From NCBI GenBank assembly GCA_022848785.1, contig JAJISK010000028.1, forward strand, positions 1 to 10,276: a stretch of 10,276 nucleotides of DNA, written 5' to 3'. The notes below the pieces were generated by a model. That model was not told the origin of the DNA and made no database searches. It saw only the letters and a list, made by a program, of their open reading frames with translations. Positions 6,684 to 10,276 of this stretch are shown here, in pieces. The position numbers and the translations under genes are program-made. Each line of letters opens with the position of its first letter. Within the stretch, counting starts at the first letter, position 1. The DNA is from Thermoplasmatota archaeon (lineage in GTDB: Archaea; Thermoplasmatota; Thermoplasmata; RBG-16-68-12; JAJISG01).

Positions 6684-6768
6684 GCGGTCGACGGCGGGGC
6701 CCTTCATCCGGTATTCGTTCGGAAATGACCTGAGGTTCAACCCTCCAAGTCGGCCGTCGGGGGAGAGG

Positions 6769-6993
6769 ATGAGGAAAGGTATCCTCGCCGTCGGTGTCAC
6801 CGCGGCGATTCTGGGCGCGTTCTCCGTCATGGCCGCCCCGCTGGCCGCACCGGGCGTGGCCCGACCTGTGGACTCGGGCATCGACCTGACGCCGCAGGTG
6901 GCCCCCGTGTTCGCCTCTGGGGAGCCTGTGGAGATTCATTCCTGGATGACCGACAACGGTGCCCTCGTCGAGCCCACCTGGCGGGCGGGATGA
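6769..6993 (+). CDS. Small secreted protein, unknown function
   Basis: 74 residues. The N-terminus is a good Sec signal peptide: MRK, then a hydrophobic stretch (ILAVGVTAAILGAFSVMA), with a plausible cleavage site after VMA at 22 or after the following Ala-rich segment. The mature part is only about 45-50 residues, acidic, without cysteines, and not recognised. The ATG follows a purine run (GGGGGAGAGG) directly. I find no TATA box at the spacing used elsewhere, so it may be co-transcribed with the membrane-protein gene 85 bases upstream. It could also be the remnant of a longer secreted protein, since it ends abruptly after a Trp-Arg-Ala-Gly tail. The next 112 bases show no continuation in another frame that looks like coding sequence. 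Confidence 0.5.
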   Translation: MRKGILAVGVTAAILGAFSVMAAPLAAPGVARPVDSGIDLTPQVAPVFASGEPVEIHSWMTDNGALVEPTWRAG

Positions 6994-7105
6994 CCCCACG
7001 GGCACCCGTCGAACCTCGGTGCGGATATCGGGGGCGGGGAGACGCAAGGGCCATGCCCCTCGACGAGCCCGTGATCTGGGGCCACCAGGGAAATATCGGA
7101 CGACG

Positions 7106-7414
7106 ATGACGGCTCCGGACGCCCCCGGCCACCATGCCCTCCACGGGGCGGCCATCGTAGGAGGGGCGACTGTCTTCGCCTTCGCGCACTTCCAGGTCGG
7201 AGAGGCGCTGATCGATCCCGCGCCGACCACGAACCTGGCCTGCTCCATCGGGGCCTTCGCGGTCTCCGCAATCATCCTGGCCCTGGTTATCGGGACCGGG
7301 GGCCGGAAGCGATTGGCCCGTTTGGCGGTGCTGAGCCGACGTCCGCGCCGGCGAACTCCCTCCCCGGGGGTGGAGGGGGAGGGTCACGAGCTGACGAGCA
7401 CGTGTCGACGATAG
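7106..7414 (+). CDS. Small membrane protein with two predicted helices, unknown function
   Basis: 102 residues from the ATG at 7106. Two hydrophobic stretches, roughly 14-30 (AAIVGGATVFAFAHF) and 45-65 (SIGAFAVSAIILALVIG), are joined by a short polar turn containing DPAPTTN. A strongly basic tail follows (GGRKRLARL, then an Arg-Pro-rich end). By the positive-inside rule the tail is cytoplasmic. The frame stays open upstream to 6959, but that extension is Arg/Pro-rich and looks non-coding, so the first good ATG is chosen. There is no clear ribosome binding site. The last 31 bases overlap the 3' end of serine hydroxymethyltransferase on the opposite strand. It is not recognised as a named family. 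Third positions are GC-rich as in neighbouring genes. Confidence 0.55.
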   Translation: MTAPDAPGHHALHGAAIVGGATVFAFAHFQVGEALIDPAPTTNLACSIGAFAVSAIILALVIGTGGRKRLARLAVLSRRPRRRTPSPGVEGEGHELTSTCRR

Positions 7415-8667
7415 GCGTCCGTTTCCGGATGGAAGGAGTACCTGACCTTCCGGAACTGAGCCGCCAGCTCGGCGACGTCCCGGGCGACGACCGCAGGCTT
7501 CTCCTTCTTCACCGCGACGCGAGCGATGAGATCGGCCACCTGCTCCATCTCGGCAGGACCCATGCCGAGTCGCGTCAGCTCTTGGCTCCCGAGGCGGAGC
7601 CCGCTCGGGTTCACGGCGCTCTTGTCCCCGGAGATGAGGTTCTTGTTGGTGATGACGTTGGCTCGCTCCAGATCGAGGGCGACCTGAGCGCCTCCCCCTT
7701 CCTGGGAGACATCCAGGGCTAGGGCGTGGGACGCCGTGAAGCCAAGGTGTTCCCCCAGAACCCGCATCCCACGTTCGTGAAGCGCCTGCCCGAGAGCCTG
7801 GGCGTTCCGAATCACCTGGGCGGCATACTCCTCCCCGAACGCTTCCCACTCGGCCAGCGCGATGCCCAGCGCGGCCATGGCGTGGAGGTGATGGTTGCTC
7901 ACGACGCCTGGGAAGATGCTTCGGCGGAGGGCCTTCTCCATGTCCTCGTCCTTCGGGTTCGCCAGGACGACCCCGTGTTGGGGGCCCGGGAGGGTCTTGT
8001 GGGTGCTCGCGGAGATGACGTGGGCCCCCTCCCGCAGGGGGTCCTGAAACTGCCCTCCCGCGATGAGTCCGAGGACGTGGGCCGCGTCGTACCAGACCGG
8101 GCAGTCTACCTCCCGGAAGGCGTCTTCGAGCTCGCGGAGGGGCGTGGGGAACAGGAAGACTGATTGGCCAAAGAGGGCCACCTTGGGGCGGACCTCGCGA
8201 ATGAGCTTCGCTGCGCCGTCGGGGTCGATGTTCATGTTCTCCTCGTCCCAGGGGTAGGTCACCGTCTTCACCCCCCGAACCCCTACCGCCCCGAACTTGG
8301 CCGTGCTGATGTGGGCCCCGTCCGAAAGCGCGACCGTCGTGATCGTGTCCCCCGGCTTCGTGAGGCCAAAGAGGACCGACAGGTTGGCCACCGTGCCTGA
8401 GATGGGACGGGGATCGGCCAGCTCGCAGCGGAAAATCCGCTGAAGCATCTCCGTGATCCGGATCTCGACCCGGTCCACGTACGTGTTGCCCTGGTAGTAT
8501 CGCTTTCCGGGCAGACCCTCCGCGTACCGGTGTCCGAAGTCGGAGAGGTACATCTCCAGGGCCAGCGGGCTCATGACATTCTCGGAGGCAATGAGGCAGA
8601 GGGATTCCTGGAACCAGGCGTGGTGGCGGTCCACCTGATCCACGATAAAAGCAGCATCCTCGTTCAT
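7384..8667 (-). CDS. glyA: Serine hydroxymethyltransferase
   Basis: PLP enzyme that interconverts serine and glycine while moving a one-carbon unit to or from a tetrahydropterin carrier (tetrahydrofolate, or tetrahydromethanopterin in some archaea). It is cytoplasmic. The 427 residues fit the family. Visible motifs are IASEN (26-30), YAEGLPGKRYYQG (48-60), the Asp-Ala-Ala-His PLP contact (194-197), the Schiff-base Lys224 in STHKTLPGPQHG and SGLRLGSQELTRLGM (355-369). STHKT-x-GPQ-x-G is the archaeal form. The frame is open upstream to 8805, but that extension overlaps the divergent gene and lacks family similarity. The ATG at 8667 begins at the expected place and is preceded by a TATA-like box 33.5 bases away. 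With S-adenosylmethionine synthetase nearby, this makes a loose one-carbon neighbourhood. Confidence 0.97.
   Translation of the reverse strand: MNEDAAFIVDQVDRHHAWFQESLCLIASENVMSPLALEMYLSDFGHRYAEGLPGKRYYQGNTYVDRVEIRITEMLQRIFRCELADPRPISGTVANLSVLFGLTKPGDTITTVALSDGAHISTAKFGAVGVRGVKTVTYPWDEENMNIDPDGAAKLIREVRPKVALFGQSVFLFPTPLRELEDAFREVDCPVWYDAAHVLGLIAGGQFQDPLREGAHVISASTHKTLPGPQHGVVLANPKDEDMEKALRRSIFPGVVSNHHLHAMAALGIALAEWEAFGEEYAAQVIRNAQALGQALHERGMRVLGEHLGFTASHALALDVSQEGGGAQVALDLERANVITNKNLISGDKSAVNPSGLRLGSQELTRLGMGPAEMEQVADLIARVAVKKEKPAVVARDVAELAAQFRKVRYSFHPETDAYRRHVLVSS
8644..8651 (+). promoter_or_regulatory. TATA-like box possibly serving the uracil-DNA glycosylase gene
   Basis: The plus strand reads GATAAAAG, inside the first codons of the serine hydroxymethyltransferase gene. 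Its centre is 30.5 bases ahead of an in-frame GTG at 8678, near the spacing used by other genes here. It would place transcription start after the ATG at 8666. Confidence 0.35.
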
Positions 8668-9448
8668 GGTCTCCCCGGTGGGTAGAGGGCGTTCCGCTAA
8701 AAACCTCCGACTGGGTCTAGCGAAGCCTTTTCTCCCCCCCGACCCCTCGAAGCGTGTGGAGACCCCGCCCCTCGCGGACCTGCGGGAGCGCGTGATAACG
8801 TGCACCCGGTGTCCCCGACTCGTCGATTTCCGGCAGGCGGTTTCCGAGAAGAAGAGACGGGCCTTCGAGGACTGGACCTATTGGGGAAGGGCCGTGCCCG
8901 GGTTCGGAGATCCGGAGGCCGATCTCGTCATCGTCGGTTTGGCGCCCGCCGCCCACGGGGGAAACCGGACCGGACGCATCTTCACGGGGGACCCCAGCGC
9001 CGCCTTTCTCATGCGCGGCCTCCACGAGGCAGGATTCGCGAATCAGCCCACCTCCGAGGGCCGAGGGGACGGCCTCCGATTGCATGACGCTTACATGACG
9101 GCGGCCGTGCGGTGCGTCCCGCCCGACAATCGCCCCACGGCCGAAGAGGTCCACAACTGCGCGCCCTTCCTCCAGGAGGAGATGGACCTGGTCCGCCCGC
9201 GGGCGATTCTTGCCCTGGGGCATCTCGCCTTCAACGCCTCCGCTCGCTTCCTCGAGCACCGGTTCGGCATTCGTCGGAGCGCGCTGAGGTTCCGGCACGG
9301 AGGGGTCTATGAGTTCCGGTCCGACATGCCGATCCTCGTCGCTTCCTATCACCCGAGTCCCCGCAACACGAATACGGGTCTCCTGAGTGAGGAGTCGTTC
9401 CGCAGCGTTCTGGTCAAGGTCCGTGAGGCGCTTGAGGCGTCCCCTTAG
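8666..9448 (+). CDS. Uracil-DNA glycosylase, family 5 (UDGb type)
   Basis: DNA repair enzyme that removes uracil, and in this family also other deaminated bases, from DNA to start base excision repair. The longest form has 260 residues. Four cysteines, C46 and C49 (CTRC), C150 and C165, fit the iron-sulphur cluster of the family. Motif A is GLAPAAHGGNRTGRIFTGD (91-109). It has Ala where families 1 and 4 have a catalytic Asp or Glu, a hallmark of family 5. The second active-site motif is ASYHPSPRNTNTG (226-238). The start is uncertain. The ATG at 8666 overlaps the divergent glyA start codon through a CATG palindrome. In-frame GTGs at 8678 and 8756 are alternatives, and the first 30 residues have weaker third-position GC and lie before the conserved core. 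The gene ends 18 bases from the convergent S-adenosylmethionine synthetase gene. Confidence 0.93.
   Translation: MVSPVGRGRSAKNLRLGLAKPFLPPDPSKRVETPPLADLRERVITCTRCPRLVDFRQAVSEKKRRAFEDWTYWGRAVPGFGDPEADLVIVGLAPAAHGGNRTGRIFTGDPSAAFLMRGLHEAGFANQPTSEGRGDGLRLHDAYMTAAVRCVPPDNRPTAEEVHNCAPFLQEEMDLVRPRAILALGHLAFNASARFLEHRFGIRRSALRFRHGGVYEFRSDMPILVASYHPSPRNTNTGLLSEESFRSVLVKVREALEASP
8697..8705 (-). promoter_or_regulatory. TATA-like box for glyA
   Basis: The minus strand reads GGTTTTTAGCG. Its core is centred 33.5 bases before the glyA ATG at 8667, giving a predicted leader of about seven bases. It lies inside the longest version of the divergent glycosylase frame, an argument for a later start of that gene. 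Confidence 0.5.
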
Positions 9449-9467
9449 CCGCGGGGGCCTGCGGGCT
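9447..9467. other. Short GC-rich inverted repeat between convergent genes
   Basis: AGCCGC and GCGGGCT pair over six bases with one bulge, around an eight-base loop. The repeat fills the 18-base gap between the two convergent stop codons. It may help separate the two transcripts, but no T-run follows on either strand, so a terminator role is weak. Confidence 0.25.
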
Positions 9468-10276
9468 CAGTAAATTCTAACTTCCCCTTTCACGAAGCGC
9501 ATGGTGAGGTCCGAGATCCGACTCAACCCCTCATCGATGAGGCGCTCCGCGTCGTCCTTCACCTTGGAGACGTGCACCCCATCAGCCATGAGAAGCTGAG
9601 CTGACGCCGCCTGGGGGTAGTCGATGGGCTTCCCGATCTGGGAGACGATACGAAGGTGGACTTCCTCGATGTTCCCTCCCGCTTCCTCGTAGATCTGCTG
9701 GGCCAGCTCCCGGGCCAGGACGTTGTAGAGTTTGCCCACGTGGGTCACGGGGTTCTTGCCCGCCACCGCCTCCATGCTCATGGGCCGATAGGGGGTGATG
9801 AGGCCGTTGACGCGGTTCCCGCGCCCCACGGACCCGTCGTCCCCGTTCTCCATGGAAAGGCCCGTGACGGTTAGGTAGAACCGTCCGGCGTCGTAGTTGT
9901 CCCCCGTGTTCACGTCTATGGCCACGTTCTTGTCCGTGATCTGGGGAGATTGGTCTTGGACGCGGTCCGTGAGCTTCTCAATGGCGCTGACGTAGTGGTC
10001 CTTGTCGGGAATGTGCCGATCCACCATGGCGGCGGCGATGGTGAGTCGGATGTCGTCGCCCCGCCGGACGCCCATGACCTTGATGTCGTGGCCCACCTCG
10101 GGGAGCTCTTCCTTGAAGGGCCCGTTGATAAACTCCTCCGTCCCCATGACGAGGCGCTCCGTGTCGCTGAGCGGAGCATAGCTCACCCCGAAGGAGGTGT
10201 CGTTCGCGAGATGCTTCTGCGTGTCGTACAGGCCCTGCAGATCCACCGAACCGCGGCCAATGAGGCAGTCGATCGT
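9467..10276 (-). CDS. mat: S-adenosylmethionine synthetase, archaeal type (N-terminus beyond window)
   Basis: Makes S-adenosylmethionine from methionine and ATP, the methyl donor of the cell. 269 residues are visible. The archaeal enzyme is about 400 long, so roughly 130 N-terminal residues lie beyond the right edge. The frame is open through position 10276, reading TIDCLIGRGSVDL at the edge. Conserved archaeal stretches include NDTSFGVSYAPLSDTE (visible residues 25-40) and GRGNRVNGLITPYRPMSMEA (151-170), followed by AGKNPVTHVGKLYN (172-185). This protein type is distinct in sequence from the bacterial and eukaryotic enzyme (MetK) and is a good sign of an archaeal host. It ends in KGEVRIY, with TGA at 9469-9467. 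A GTG at 10246 could be mistaken for a start, but the family similarity continues upstream of it. Confidence 0.97.
   Translation of the reverse strand, partial: TIDCLIGRGSVDLQGLYDTQKHLANDTSFGVSYAPLSDTERLVMGTEEFINGPFKEELPEVGHDIKVMGVRRGDDIRLTIAAAMVDRHIPDKDHYVSAIEKLTDRVQDQSPQITDKNVAIDVNTGDNYDAGRFYLTVTGLSMENGDDGSVGRGNRVNGLITPYRPMSMEAVAGKNPVTHVGKLYNVLARELAQQIYEEAGGNIEEVHLRIVSQIGKPIDYPQAASAQLLMADGVHVSKVKDDAERLIDEGLSRISDLTMRFVKGEVRIY

Noticed and set aside
6731..6746. GAGGTTCAACCCTC resembling a tRNA T-arm
   Set aside because: Only four pairs form, and no acceptor, D- or anticodon arm can be placed around it on either strand.
6689..6759. Seven-base inverted repeat CGACGGC / GCCGTCG flanking the gap before the small secreted gene
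   Set aside because: The arms are short, GC-rich and 57 bases apart. Such matches are expected by chance in this composition.
6827..7849. Minus-strand open frame of 340 codons spanning the envelope genes and the end of glyA
   Set aside because: It is Arg/Gly/Pro/Ser-rich and has no recognisable domain. It overlaps the well-supported glyA gene in another frame.
8668..8805. N-terminal extension of serine hydroxymethyltransferase
   Set aside because: The extra 46 residues are Arg/Gly/Ser-rich, lie over the glycosylase coding region and precede the normal family N-terminus. The promoter box also lies inside them.
1..10276. Mobile element, CRISPR array or defence system
   Set aside because: I see no transposase, integrase, regularly spaced repeats, toxin-antitoxin pair or nuclease module. 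Base composition looks even and all large genes are housekeeping or transport.

Overview
The window looks like a piece of a GC-rich archaeal chromosome. The evidence is an archaeal-type S-adenosylmethionine synthetase, an archaeal coiled-coil protein of the COG1340 type, archaeal-style SRP54 and serine hydroxymethyltransferase, and TATA-like boxes about 31-37 bases ahead of several start codons. A high-GC member of the Thermoplasmatota or a neighbouring euryarchaeal lineage is my best guess, but that is inference.

Layout. Positions 1-3534 (minus strand) hold a three-gene ABC import operon: a fused two-module permease, then two tandem paralogous ATPases. Each gene overlaps the next by one base in the form TGATG. 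The second ATPase runs off the left edge. No substrate-binding protein is visible, so the substrate cannot be named. Next upstream on the same strand is SRP54 (3583-4926). A 241-base intergenic stretch follows (4927-5167). It holds no convincing protein gene but carries a TATA box, a long imperfect hairpin and a T-run, which together look like a small RNA gene. The coiled-coil gene (5168-6034) comes next.

Divergent from the coiled-coil gene, on the plus strand, are three lineage-specific small envelope genes: a two-membrane-segment protein with an extracytoplasmic beta domain (6087-6683), a small secreted protein (6769-6993) and a small membrane protein (7106-7414). The last overlaps the 3' end of serine hydroxymethyltransferase (7384-8667, minus). 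Divergent from that gene is a family 5 uracil-DNA glycosylase (8666-9448, plus). It converges on S-adenosylmethionine synthetase (9467 to the right edge, minus, with its N-terminus missing).

Functional links. Serine hydroxymethyltransferase and S-adenosylmethionine synthetase both serve one-carbon metabolism, feeding and using methyl groups respectively. SRP54 and the possible small RNA sit together. The remaining genes are standard housekeeping or unassigned. I see no defence system, mobile element, CRISPR array, tRNA or rRNA. The most novel items are the candidate small RNA and the three-gene envelope cluster.
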